Source: CAZGXM01 sp964529795 | GTDB taxonomy: Bacteria; Bacillota; JADQBR01 | Reading direction: 5' to 3' | DNA: 39,473 nucleotides | NCBI GenBank assembly: GCA_964529795.1 | Contig: CAZGXM010000017.1 | Span: 1 to 39,473 of the forward strand | Shown here: piece by piece, positions 25,891 through 33,257 of the stretch | How positions within the stretch are numbered: position 1 is the stretch's first letter | Layout of the letters: each line of letters begins with the position of its first letter | Notes under the pieces: generated by a model | Databases searched by the model: none | What the model was told of the DNA's origin: nothing | What the model saw: the letters and a program-made list of their open reading frames with translations, nothing else | Translations under genes and position numbers: made by a program

Positions 25891-25941
25891 TCTTATGGCA
25901 AAATTAATCACCACCTCCCATCTCCCGTAGGACTGCTGGTA

Positions 25942-26115
25942 GACTTGCAACAGGCAGGTCTCCTGGCTATGGGTCATGGTCAGCTTACACCTTCCCGGGC
26001 GGCATCTTAAATGCCCCCCAGTGGCTTTTGCAAGTGACTACCCACTTACAGTGGCGGGGACCGCGCCGTTTCCTCCCCAATACAAGACGTGAGGTACGGA
26101 CTTCCCTTTTAAGTC
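25942..26115 (-). ncRNA. Cobalamin riboswitch upstream of the cbiM-cobC operon
   Basis: The minus strand contains the B12 box AGCCAGGAGACCTGCC (25968-25953), preceded by GCGCGGTCCCCGCCACTGT, AAAAGCCACTGG and GCCCGGGAAGGTG, all landmarks of the AdoCbl aptamer. A short P1 can form between GACTT (26115-26111) and AAGTC (25946-25942). An attenuator follows, so high cobalamin should switch off both cobalt uptake and synthesis. Confidence 0.96.
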
Positions 26116-26145
26116 AATTGACACCTGATTGCAAATATATTTAAT

Positions 26146-26175
26146 TTTGTATTTATTTATTCTAAGCTATCTAAA
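26146..26175 (-). promoter_or_regulatory. Weak candidate promoter of the cobalamin riboswitch RNA
   Basis: TTTAGA (26175-26170) and TACAAA (26151-26146) are spaced 18 bases apart in A/T-rich DNA just before the aptamer, each matching four of six consensus bases. Other placements in this A/T-rich stretch are possible. Nothing else is visible between 26116 and the inverted repeat at 26218. Confidence 0.3.
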
Positions 26176-26217
26176 AAATTCCTCTTTTTCAGGCTGAGAA
26201 AATTTTGCTAAGATAAC

Positions 26218-26335
26218 GGGGACGGTTCTTGACTTGAATGACAAACTTTAACACCATGCGACAAATTTTTCAGGAATCAGCGGGCTACAGCCCTTTTTTT
26301 GTCGAAAATTGTCATTCAAGTCAAGAACCGTCCCC
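26218..26335. repeat. REPIN/MITE-like element with 27-bp perfect inverted repeats
   Basis: The 27 bases at 26218-26244 (starting GGGGACGGTTCTTGACTTG) are repeated exactly in reverse complement at 26309-26335, separated by 64 bases. The interior holds a smaller hairpin, GGGCTACAGCCC, followed by seven T on the plus strand. The GGGGACGGTTCTT type of end resembles dispersed REP sequences mobilised by RAYT/TnpA-REP transposases in clostridia; that link is from memory and not tested. No coding capacity. Lying just after trpB, the foldback may also terminate trpB transcripts. Confidence 0.75.
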
Positions 26336-26349
26336 AAAATGACGATACT

Positions 26350-27726
26350 TTAAATAATTTTCGGCAGGCAGGCCAAACTTTGTTTGACACTTTCCTCGGA
26401 ATATTTCGCATCCTCCAGCTTGCCGCTCAGGTACGCGTCATAGGCAGAAAGGTCAAAATGCCCGTGGCCGCTGAGGCCGAAGAGGATGGTCCTGGCTTCG
26501 CCGGCTTCTTTGCACTTCAAGGCTTCCACTACCGCGCCATGGACTGCATGGGCGGATTCCGGTGCCGGCACAACGCCCTCGCTGCGGGCAAACTGAACTG
26601 CCGACTTGAAGATTTCGTTTTGCCCGTAAGCCCGGGCTTCAATCAACCCGTCATGGTAAAGCTGGCTGACCAGCGATGAATCACCGTGGTAACGCAGGCC
26701 TCCGGCATGAATTCCCGGCGGCACAAAATCATGTCCCAAAGTATACATCATACTAATAGGCGTCAGCTGCGCCGTGTCACCATAGTCATAGGCAAATATC
26801 CCCCTGGTCAGTGTCGGACAGGCACTGGGTTCTACGGCTATTACCCTTACCCTTTTCCCTTCCGTAACTTTGTCCTTCACAAAAGGAAATCCCAAACCGG
26901 CAAAGTTGCTACCACCGCCACAGCAACCGAGGACTATGTCCGGATACTCATCCACTTTGGCCAACTGCTGCTTGGCTTCCAGGCCGATGACAGTCTGGTG
27001 AAGAATAACATGGTTCAGCACACTGCCCAGGGCATAGTTGGTATCATCCCGTTTAGCAGCATCTTCCACCGCTTCACTGATGGCAATACCAAGGCTGCCA
27101 AGGGCATCAGGGTCCTTTTCCAGGATTTTTCGGCCGGCCTCTGTATATTCACTGGGACTGGCAATGACATTCGCACCAAAAACCTCCATAAAGGAACGCC
27201 GGTAGGGTTTTTGCTCATAACTGATTTTTACCATGTAAACCGTACATTCCAAACCGAAAAACGCGCACGCCTGGCTGAGAGCAGTCCCCCACTGGCCGGC
27301 GCCGGTCTCGGTGGCCAAACGCTTGATACCGGCCTGCTTGTTATAGTACGCCTGGGGGATGGATGTGTTCAGCTTGTGGCTGCCCGAAGGACTGACACCT
27401 TCATATTTGTAATAAATTTTAGCCGGCGTATCCAACACCTTTTCCAAACGGACAGCACGAAAAAGCGGCGACGGTCGCCAGAGACGGTAAATTTCCGTTA
27501 CTTCTTCCGGGATGTCCACCCAACGCTTGGTAGTAACTTCCTGTTTAATCAGTTCCATGGGAAAAATGGCAGACAAATCCGCAGGGCCGACAGGCTGCTT
27601 GGTGACAGGATTCAGCGGTGGTTTTGGCAAACTTGGCATATCTGCCTGGATGTTGTACCACTGCCGGGGCAACTCTTTCTCATCCAACAAGATTTTTACA
27701 TGAGCTCCTTTGCTCACCTTACTCAT
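26350..27726 (-). CDS. trpB: TrpB2-type tryptophan synthase beta-like PLP enzyme
   Basis: This 458-residue fold-type-II PLP enzyme condenses indole with serine. Motifs: the PLP lysine in GSHKLNTS, ETGAGQWGTALSQA, GCCGGGSNFAGLG for the phosphate, and HAGGLRYHG. The N-terminal extension and the GLRYHG segment mark the TrpB2 subfamily, which usually works without TrpA; no trpA or other trp gene is nearby. Likely role is indole salvage, but other beta-replacement reactions are possible. ATG 27726 follows GGAGAGGAG. It has its own promoter and stands alone between the activase genes and the inverted repeat. Confidence 0.9.
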   Translation of the reverse strand: MSKVSKGAHVKILLDEKELPRQWYNIQADMPSLPKPPLNPVTKQPVGPADLSAIFPMELIKQEVTTKRWVDIPEEVTEIYRLWRPSPLFRAVRLEKVLDTPAKIYYKYEGVSPSGSHKLNTSIPQAYYNKQAGIKRLATETGAGQWGTALSQACAFFGLECTVYMVKISYEQKPYRRSFMEVFGANVIASPSEYTEAGRKILEKDPDALGSLGIAISEAVEDAAKRDDTNYALGSVLNHVILHQTVIGLEAKQQLAKVDEYPDIVLGCCGGGSNFAGLGFPFVKDKVTEGKRVRVIAVEPSACPTLTRGIFAYDYGDTAQLTPISMMYTLGHDFVPPGIHAGGLRYHGDSSLVSQLYHDGLIEARAYGQNEIFKSAVQFARSEGVVPAPESAHAVHGAVVEALKCKEAGEARTILFGLSGHGHFDLSAYDAYLSGKLEDAKYSEESVKQSLACLPKII

Positions 27727-27768
27727 CTCTCCTCTCCTGTACTGGGCTAAAGTATCATGTATGCTCCT

Positions 27769-27797
27769 ATTTTACTAAAGCTTTTTTGAATTGTCCA
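27769..27797 (-). promoter_or_regulatory. Sigma-A promoter of trpB
   Basis: TGGACA (27797-27792) and TAAAAT (27774-27769) are spaced by 17 bases, about 43 bases before the trpB ATG and just downstream of the activase stop codon. Confidence 0.65.
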
Positions 27798-27801
27798 GAG
27801 T

Positions 27802-28779
27802 TTATCCGGTTTTTGAGGATGCTGACAGGGACTGTTCCCACTTGCCGCAACGGTCACCCCAGCGGGCTAGAGGCTGTCCTTCCATACTGATTTCAATTAC
27901 CTCGCAGGCATTGGCGCAGCCGGAACATTCGAAGCTCTTGGTCCTGAATTGCTGCTCCACCAGGGAAAAACCGCGAAAGTCGGTGCAGCCTTTCTGTCTT
28001 GCCTTCTCCCGGGCCAAAATTGCCGCACCTACTGCGCCCATGACATTAAAATGCTTGGGAATGATCACTTCCTGCCCCAGTGCCTTGTTAAAAGCCTGGC
28101 GCATCCCTGCATTGGCGGCCACACCGCCCTGGAAAACCACGGGACCCAATATTTCTTTTCCTTTGCCCACGTTGTTCAGGTAGTTCCGCACCAGTGCCTC
28201 GCAAAGCCCGGCAATTATATCCGGCAGGCTGTAGCCCATCTGCTGTTTGTGTATCATATCGGACTCCGCAAACACCGCACAGCGGCCGGCAACGCGCACC
28301 GGGCTTCCGGCCTTTAGTGCCAGTTCCCCGAACTCTTCAACGGGAATACCCAGGCGGGCAGCCTGCTGGTCCAGAAAGGAGCCGGTACCCGCGGCACAAA
28401 CGGTATTCATGGCAAAGTCGCTGACCACACCGTTACGCAGGATGATGATCTTGGAATCCTGCCCGCCGATTTCCAACACCGTCTGCACTTCAGGTATCAA
28501 TTCAATAGCCGCAATGGCATGAGCAGTGATTTCATTTTTCACCGTGTCCGCACCCGCAATTACCGCCGACAAATTTCTGGCGCTGCCAGTAGTGCCCACA
28601 CCGGCCACCCGGTAATCTGCAGGCAGTTTCCCCTTCAAAGCCACCAGCCCGTTCTTCAACATACGGATGGGCTGTCCCTGGGTGCGCAGGTACAGAGATT
28701 CCAGGACCTCTTTCTCTTCGTTGATTAGTACCAGGTTGGTACTCACGGAACCCACGTCAATCCCCAAATATACCTTCAT
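27802..28779 (-). CDS. BadF/BadG/HgdC-type ATPase, 2-hydroxyacyl-CoA dehydratase activase family
   Basis: This 325-residue ASKHA-fold ATPase begins LGIDVGSVSTNLVLI (phosphate loop). It has the two cysteines that hold the bridging [4Fe-4S] cluster of the activase dimer (MNTVCAAGTGSFLDQQA and AGRCAVFAESDMI) and GGVAANAGMRQAF. Homologues use ATP to push one electron into a partner Fe-S protein. A C-terminal extra segment carries CSGCANACEV and DRCGKWE, which could bind another cluster. ATG 28779 overlaps the upstream stop (TAATG). The substrate is unknown, since no dehydratase catalytic alpha subunit is present. Confidence 0.88.
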   Translation of the reverse strand: MKVYLGIDVGSVSTNLVLINEEKEVLESLYLRTQGQPIRMLKNGLVALKGKLPADYRVAGVGTTGSARNLSAVIAGADTVKNEITAHAIAAIELIPEVQTVLEIGGQDSKIIILRNGVVSDFAMNTVCAAGTGSFLDQQAARLGIPVEEFGELALKAGSPVRVAGRCAVFAESDMIHKQQMGYSLPDIIAGLCEALVRNYLNNVGKGKEILGPVVFQGGVAANAGMRQAFNKALGQEVIIPKHFNVMGAVGAAILAREKARQKGCTDFRGFSLVEQQFRTKSFECSGCANACEVIEISMEGQPLARWGDRCGKWEQSLSASSKTG

Positions 28780-29876
28780 TAACTCATCACCTCTATTTCA
28801 GCGTATTTACGGCGGTAAATCAAATCCACAAACGCTTCCAGTCTTGTCATCAGTCCCGCTTCCCCGGTCTGTTCGTCCACGTATAATGTCATCACCGGTA
28901 TTTCCTGCTCCTTACTGACCTGAGGCAAAATTGTCTGGGCGACAATTTCCGGCATGCAGGTAAGTGGCGCCAGCTGGATTACCCCGTCAAATCCCCTGCG
29001 GGCGTAATCCACCGTACCGCCCACGGTTTCCCAGCCATGACCGCCCACAAAATGGTTCAGATATGGTCTGGCCAGTTTCCGCAGCCTTTTATTGCTTTTC
29101 AGCGGCAAAATGCCGCGGAAAATATGGTCGTTAATCCACTCACTGAGATAAATTGCCCGGTTAACTTCAGCCCCCATGCGTCCCAAATGTCTTTCCATAT
29201 CCAGGTTGACAAAGGGTTCCAGGATAGTGTATATCTCTCCCACAATGGCAATCTTTACCGGGGTGAAATTTGCTTTCTGCGGTACCACGTCCATTTCTCC
29301 AATGGCCCGGCGGGCCGCACCGTAAATTTCCTCTTTTGTTTTGGCCCGGTCAATTTCCTTCAAGGCCTTTTGAAAGATCCTATCCGCCATACCAAACCTT
29401 TCTTCCCTGGCCCGCACCTGCTGCAGTTTCATGTCCACCAGGTCGATGGCCCGGGCCTTATACCAGGCCAGTTGAATAGCCTTTACTACCTGAAACCACG
29501 ACCTGCCATTGGCCAGGGCACGGATATCGTATAAAAAGTCCTTCAGACCGGTGTCCGGCGGCTCCAGCACTACCATTTTCATGTCCATGCCCAAGTCATG
29601 CAGTATTTCCCGCTGTACCTGGGCGTAATAGCCAAAGCGGCACGGCCCCAGGCCACCGGCCATGAGGATGCTGTCGGCGCCCAATTCCCGGGCTTCCAGG
29701 TAATTGCCCAGGTTTATCTTCAAGGGCAGGCAGGCAAATTCCGGTGAATGCCGGGTTCCCAGAGACAGGGTGCGCTTGCTGCAGGCAGGCGGGGTAACCA
29801 CCTCCAAGCCCACATGCTCCAGCATCGCCTTGAGCGGTATATGCAGGTGTCCCATATGCGGCATTGTTATCGGCAC
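28779..29876 (-). CDS. Activase-associated protein, HgdB/COG3581-like
   Basis: This protein of about 365 residues belongs to the group found with, or fused to, 2-hydroxyacyl-CoA dehydratase activases. It begins PITMPHMGHLHIPLK. Candidate Fe-S cysteines lie in PACSKRT, ACLPLK, GPCRFGYY and LTCMPE, and it ends with DEQTGEAGLMTRLEAF, which is nearly repeated in the next protein. GTG 29876 follows AAGGAGGG with seven-base spacing and overlaps the upstream stop by ten bases; TTG 29906 is open but unsupported. Function unknown: a low-potential reductase or acceptor for the neighbouring activase is the best guess. Confidence 0.8.
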   Translation of the reverse strand: MPITMPHMGHLHIPLKAMLEHVGLEVVTPPACSKRTLSLGTRHSPEFACLPLKINLGNYLEARELGADSILMAGGLGPCRFGYYAQVQREILHDLGMDMKMVVLEPPDTGLKDFLYDIRALANGRSWFQVVKAIQLAWYKARAIDLVDMKLQQVRAREERFGMADRIFQKALKEIDRAKTKEEIYGAARRAIGEMDVVPQKANFTPVKIAIVGEIYTILEPFVNLDMERHLGRMGAEVNRAIYLSEWINDHIFRGILPLKSNKRLRKLARPYLNHFVGGHGWETVGGTVDYARRGFDGVIQLAPLTCMPEIVAQTILPQVSKEQEIPVMTLYVDEQTGEAGLMTRLEAFVDLIYRRKYAEIEVMS

Positions 29877-30853
29877 AGGGTGTCCCTCCTTGCAATCATG
29901 TCCCAAAATGCCTCCAGCCTGGTGATTATCCCGGCTTCACCTGTTTGTTCATCGATTGTTAAAAACAGGAAAGGAACGTTCTTGGCCCGCCTGATGTAGC
30001 GTTCAATCAGTTCCCCCACCAGAGAATCCGGGCCACAGCCGAAGGAAGCAACATGAATTATACCCTTGATATCCGGTCGTTTTAGAAAATGAAAGGCGGC
30101 ACCAACTTGTTTTTTGCCCAGGGTCCAAAACAGGCGTTTCGGCAAACGCCGGGCCTCGGTTTCAATCACAGCCGCTGGTACGTTTTCCGCCGTCACCACC
30201 TGGGTACCCAGTTTTCGCAGCCGCTGGATAATATCCATGCTGATATAGCGGTCGTAGATGTTATAACCATGTCCCAGCAGTCCAATCTTCGGTCTGCTTG
30301 CCATATTGTTCTCCGGCCGGGGATAGTCGTTTTCAGCGTTCCACAATTCCAGCGCCTCCGGCGCCACCATGCCTTTATGCTGGACCAGTTCGAACTGCCG
30401 CTGGGAAAACTCGGCCAAATGCCAGGCCTTGCGTATTTTTAGAACATTGCCGGTTAAATAGTTCCCCATGGTCAAGGCAGCCTTTTTTGCCGCTTTCTTA
30501 CCTCTGCTCAAATCGAAATCAACTTCTATCAGAGCCGGCAAGTCAATATGGGCAGCCTTGATCATATCAGGCAGGCCCATGAATTTGGGGCAGATGTACT
30601 CTTTTTCCGCCGTACTCACCAGGCGCGGCAAGAACAACAGGTCCACCTTGCCCGCCAAATCCACAACATGACCATAAAACAGCTTTACCGGCAGGCATGC
30701 TTCATCCACTGCCAGGGAAACCCCGTGATTGAGAATTTTCTTATTGGTGCGCTGGGATATGATAACTTCCGCACCCAAATACTGAAAGAAATCCCGCCAT
30801 AATGGGAAATAATAATAGTAAAACAACCCGCGGGGAATACCAACTTTTACCAT
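29867..30853 (-). CDS. DUF2229 / COG3580-like activase-associated protein
   Basis: The 328-residue protein starts VGIPRGLFYYYYFPLWRDFF and continues with VDEACLPVKLFYGH and EYICPKFMGLPDM, the usual beginning of DUF2229 (CoA enzyme activase, uncharacterised). FGCGPDS and the C-terminal DEQTGEAGIITRLEAFWD are shared features of the dehydratase-related family. In many Firmicutes this domain, the COG3581 domain and the activase are parts of one very large protein; here they are three adjacent genes. ATG 30853 has GAGGAGGT seven bases upstream. It is the first gene of its set; no convincing promoter is visible in 30854-30957. Confidence 0.82.
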   Translation of the reverse strand: MVKVGIPRGLFYYYYFPLWRDFFQYLGAEVIISQRTNKKILNHGVSLAVDEACLPVKLFYGHVVDLAGKVDLLFLPRLVSTAEKEYICPKFMGLPDMIKAAHIDLPALIEVDFDLSRGKKAAKKAALTMGNYLTGNVLKIRKAWHLAEFSQRQFELVQHKGMVAPEALELWNAENDYPRPENNMASRPKIGLLGHGYNIYDRYISMDIIQRLRKLGTQVVTAENVPAAVIETEARRLPKRLFWTLGKKQVGAAFHFLKRPDIKGIIHVASFGCGPDSLVGELIERYIRRAKNVPFLFLTIDEQTGEAGIITRLEAFWDMIARRDTLCR

Positions 30854-30892
30854 TTCTCTACCTCCTCACGTCCCTCATAGGATATCCCATTT

Positions 30893-30931
30893 CCAGCTGG
30901 AATATTCTGCTAAAACAAAGCCGGTCCGGCT
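30893..30931. repeat. Cluster of short palindromes upstream of the DUF2229 gene
   Basis: CCAGCTGG (30893-30900), GAATATTC (30900-30907) and AGCCGG-T-CCGGCT (30919-30931) lie next to each other 40-78 bases before the DUF2229 ATG. They could be operator sites, but none matches a regulator I recognise. Confidence 0.3.
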
Positions 30932-30957
30932 GCGGCAAATACCTTTATCCAAAGGGG

Positions 30958-31011
30958 AAAAAGCAAACAGGTTGCCGATTTCTTTGAAACAGAAATCAAC
31001 AACCTGTTTGC
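30958..31011 (-). terminator. Terminator of the ECF/SLH operon
   Basis: GCAAACAGGTTG (30963-30974) pairs with CAACCTGTTTGC (31000-31011), and an inner stem GATTTCT/AGAAATC extends the hairpin. The minus-strand RNA then has five U (30962-30958). It lies 39 bases after the stop of the last ECF-cluster gene and separates it from the activase genes. Confidence 0.88.
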
Positions 31012-31049
31012 CAATTCAACCATAGACTATATCATTTAATTGGGATTAC

Positions 31050-33257
31050 TTATCTCAAAAAAAATTTTTGCCGCAGCCCGTCCACTGCGTAAGCGCACTG
31101 TGCCCTGGTGGCAAATTTTTTTGCGGAAAACCCGGGATAAGTTAACCCTTCCTCTTCAGCAACCTGCACGTAACCGCTGTACCAGTAATCACCGCCAATG
31201 CTCAAGGCCCTTTCCTCCAGGCCCATGGCCCGCACCAGCATGGTCATCACCTCGGCACCGGTGATGTTGTCACCCGGCGCAAACAAGTCTCTAGCCTTAC
31301 CCTTAATCAAGCCCTTATCCACTGCAACTTTCACCACCGGGTTCGCCCAGTGTGCGCTGGGCAAGTCCTTAAACTTACCTGTATTACCTCCTATCAGTTT
31401 ATCATAATTCAAGCCGTAGACCAGAAACTTGGCAAATTCCGCCCGGGTAACCCTGGCCTCCGGGCGAAAGGTGCCGTCCGGATAACCGTTCAATACACCA
31501 TCCAACACCAAAGCCTTTACCGGGTAATATGCCCAGTGGTTCTCTTTCATATCAGAAAACTTCTTCATAGCAGACAGTCTCCTCAACCGCCGGTATACAG
31601 ATTCATGGTTGAGATAGTCACTGAGGGCAATCAAAGCCTGCTTGGTGGCCATCATGTCCGTGCGCCCGTCAGGCAGGTGGGCAAAGGAACCGTCGGGCAA
31701 CTGGTACGCCAGCATGGCCGTAATGGGATTACCACCGGGTTTTGTCCAGCGCGGACCGGTGGGGTCCAGGCCCAGTGCCACCAGGCCCTGCACCACGCTG
31801 GCGGTCGATTCCAAATTTTCCGTGCCCCAGTTGGCAAAACCACCGTTATTCAACTGCACCTGCTCCAAATATTCCAAAGCCTTTTTTACAGGCACGCCTT
31901 CCTCCGTCTCGCCGAGGAAAGCAAGGGCCACCAGGGCTAAACCGGTCATATCCGTTTCAGATTCTTTTATAGTAGTATCAAAATGAAACCCGCCGTCCGG
32001 GAGCTGCTTGCTCTTCAACCACTCCAGTGCCGCTTGTTTGTCGGGAATGTTTTCACCGGCAGCAAATAAAGATATAATCCCCCAGATGTGGGCGTTAATC
32101 AGGTATTCACCACCCTTGCTGATGGTATCGGCAAGCTTGCCGTTTTCCAGCTGGGAGGACTTGATGGCACCGGCCAAATCATAGCCGGCAAAATCTGCGG
32201 GGTCACCCCCGGCAGCCAGCACCCCCAGCAAAGTCCGCTGGTAGTCGGTGTTTTTTTCGGGGTGAAAAGTCTTGCCTTCTTTCACCTCCTGAGCACGCCA
32301 CGAAAGCGGGGTATGCCCGTCCTTACTCCACTTGCCCGAACTTAAATCCTCACCGGCGGCAAAGAGAGCCACTGCCGCCCAGTCCAGAACCCCTTGAAAA
32401 TCTCGCACCCGGTAATAATTGTACAAAAAAGAAACCACCTTTTTCTGAGCGTTTCCAGCCCCGTTAAAACCGGCACCCGCAACAGCCGGACCCGGTGTCA
32501 ATATCATCGTCACAATCAATATCGGCAACAGTAACACCTTTCCAAACCGCATTGCTTGCTTCCCTCCCGCATTTTCACTGTCCAAATACACAACCCGAAA
32601 CTTGCTGTCAAAACGCCGCAAGATTTTTATCAACTCCATCCCAAACAGGCGAATAAAGATAAGATTGCTCAGCGCGTGCATGGTATCCGGCCAAAAACTG
32701 GTCACGTTAGTCAACATAAACGACTCCCAGGTAAGAGGATAGACAAAGGCCAGCCAGTTCCACAGGTTCATCAGCCAGCCAAACAGGTATCCCCAGAAAA
32801 AACCGCATGCCAGTACCGCTTTACCAAACCAGCGCCTGTCCCGGTACCTGCCCAACAGGCCGCCCGTGGCACCCACCAGGCCCCAGGCCAGCATCTGCCA
32901 TGGCGTCCAGGGGCCCTGACCCAGAAACATGTTGGATGCCAGTGCGGCGATAGCGCCCACCATAAAACCGGACTGGCCGCCAAATACCAGGCCGGTCACC
33001 AGCACCAAAAAAGTAGTTGGCTGGACGCTGGGAATAGCCGCAAAAGGAATCCTTCCCGCCGCTGCCAGGGCCGCCAGAGTGGCTACCATTGACAAACGCC
33101 GGGCATCAACGGCACTTTGCTCATAACGGAAGAAAAAATATGCCAGCAGCGGTACCAGAATCAGCAAGGATAACAAACCCCAGTTACCCGCCTTAAAAGC
33201 AAAATATGCTCCGGCAGTACAAGCTAACATTAACACCAGACTAAAAATTTTCCGCAT
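31050..33257 (-). CDS. ECF transporter S component fused to alpha/alpha-toroid domain and SLH repeats
   Basis: This 735-residue protein has three parts. Residues 1 to about 215 are six to eight membrane helices like an ECF S component (GRIPFAAIPSVQPTTFL, GFMVGAIAALASNMFLG, TPWQMLAWGLVGATGGLLG). A signal-peptide-like segment follows (M236-RFGKVLLLPILIVTM, ending AVAGA). Residues about 275-550 have prenyltransferase/squalene-cyclase-type toroid repeats (QLPDGGFHF, QLNNGGFANW, QLPDGSFAHL). Residues about 565-730 have SLH repeats that bind cell-wall polymer (GVLNGYPDGTFRPEARVTRAEF is partly degenerate in the later copies). ATG 33257 follows CAGGAGG. An internal ATG at 32552 also has a good ribosome site, so the secreted half may be made separately. 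Confidence 0.82.
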   Translation of the reverse strand: MRKIFSLVLMLACTAGAYFAFKAGNWGLLSLLILVPLLAYFFFRYEQSAVDARRLSMVATLAALAAAGRIPFAAIPSVQPTTFLVLVTGLVFGGQSGFMVGAIAALASNMFLGQGPWTPWQMLAWGLVGATGGLLGRYRDRRWFGKAVLACGFFWGYLFGWLMNLWNWLAFVYPLTWESFMLTNVTSFWPDTMHALSNLIFIRLFGMELIKILRRFDSKFRVVYLDSENAGGKQAMRFGKVLLLPILIVTMILTPGPAVAGAGFNGAGNAQKKVVSFLYNYYRVRDFQGVLDWAAVALFAAGEDLSSGKWSKDGHTPLSWRAQEVKEGKTFHPEKNTDYQRTLLGVLAAGGDPADFAGYDLAGAIKSSQLENGKLADTISKGGEYLINAHIWGIISLFAAGENIPDKQAALEWLKSKQLPDGGFHFDTTIKESETDMTGLALVALAFLGETEEGVPVKKALEYLEQVQLNNGGFANWGTENLESTASVVQGLVALGLDPTGPRWTKPGGNPITAMLAYQLPDGSFAHLPDGRTDMMATKQALIALSDYLNHESVYRRLRRLSAMKKFSDMKENHWAYYPVKALVLDGVLNGYPDGTFRPEARVTRAEFAKFLVYGLNYDKLIGGNTGKFKDLPSAHWANPVVKVAVDKGLIKGKARDLFAPGDNITGAEVMTMLVRAMGLEERALSIGGDYWYSGYVQVAEEEGLTYPGFSAKKFATRAQCAYAVDGLRQKFFLR
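32550..32569 (-). other. Internal ribosome site and ATG at the S-component/toroid fusion joint
   Basis: GGGAGGGAAG lies nine to ten bases before an in-frame ATG (32552-32550), which begins MRFGKVLLLPILIVT, a typical Gram-positive signal peptide ending AVAGA. This looks like the preserved start of a formerly separate secreted protein and may still be used. Usage is inferred. Confidence 0.55.

Noticed and set aside
25792..25977. N-terminal extension of cbiM to 25977
   Set aside because: It would run through the attenuator and the B12 box; the conserved MH metal-binding N-terminus and a good ribosome site are at 25791.
26350..27726. A tryptophan biosynthesis operon
   Set aside because: Only a TrpB2-type gene is present, with no trpA or other trp genes; classical TrpAB synthase is unlikely.
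26686..27750. A 354-codon plus-strand open frame
   Set aside because: It is antisense to trpB, has no recognisable motif, and no ribosome site that would support it.
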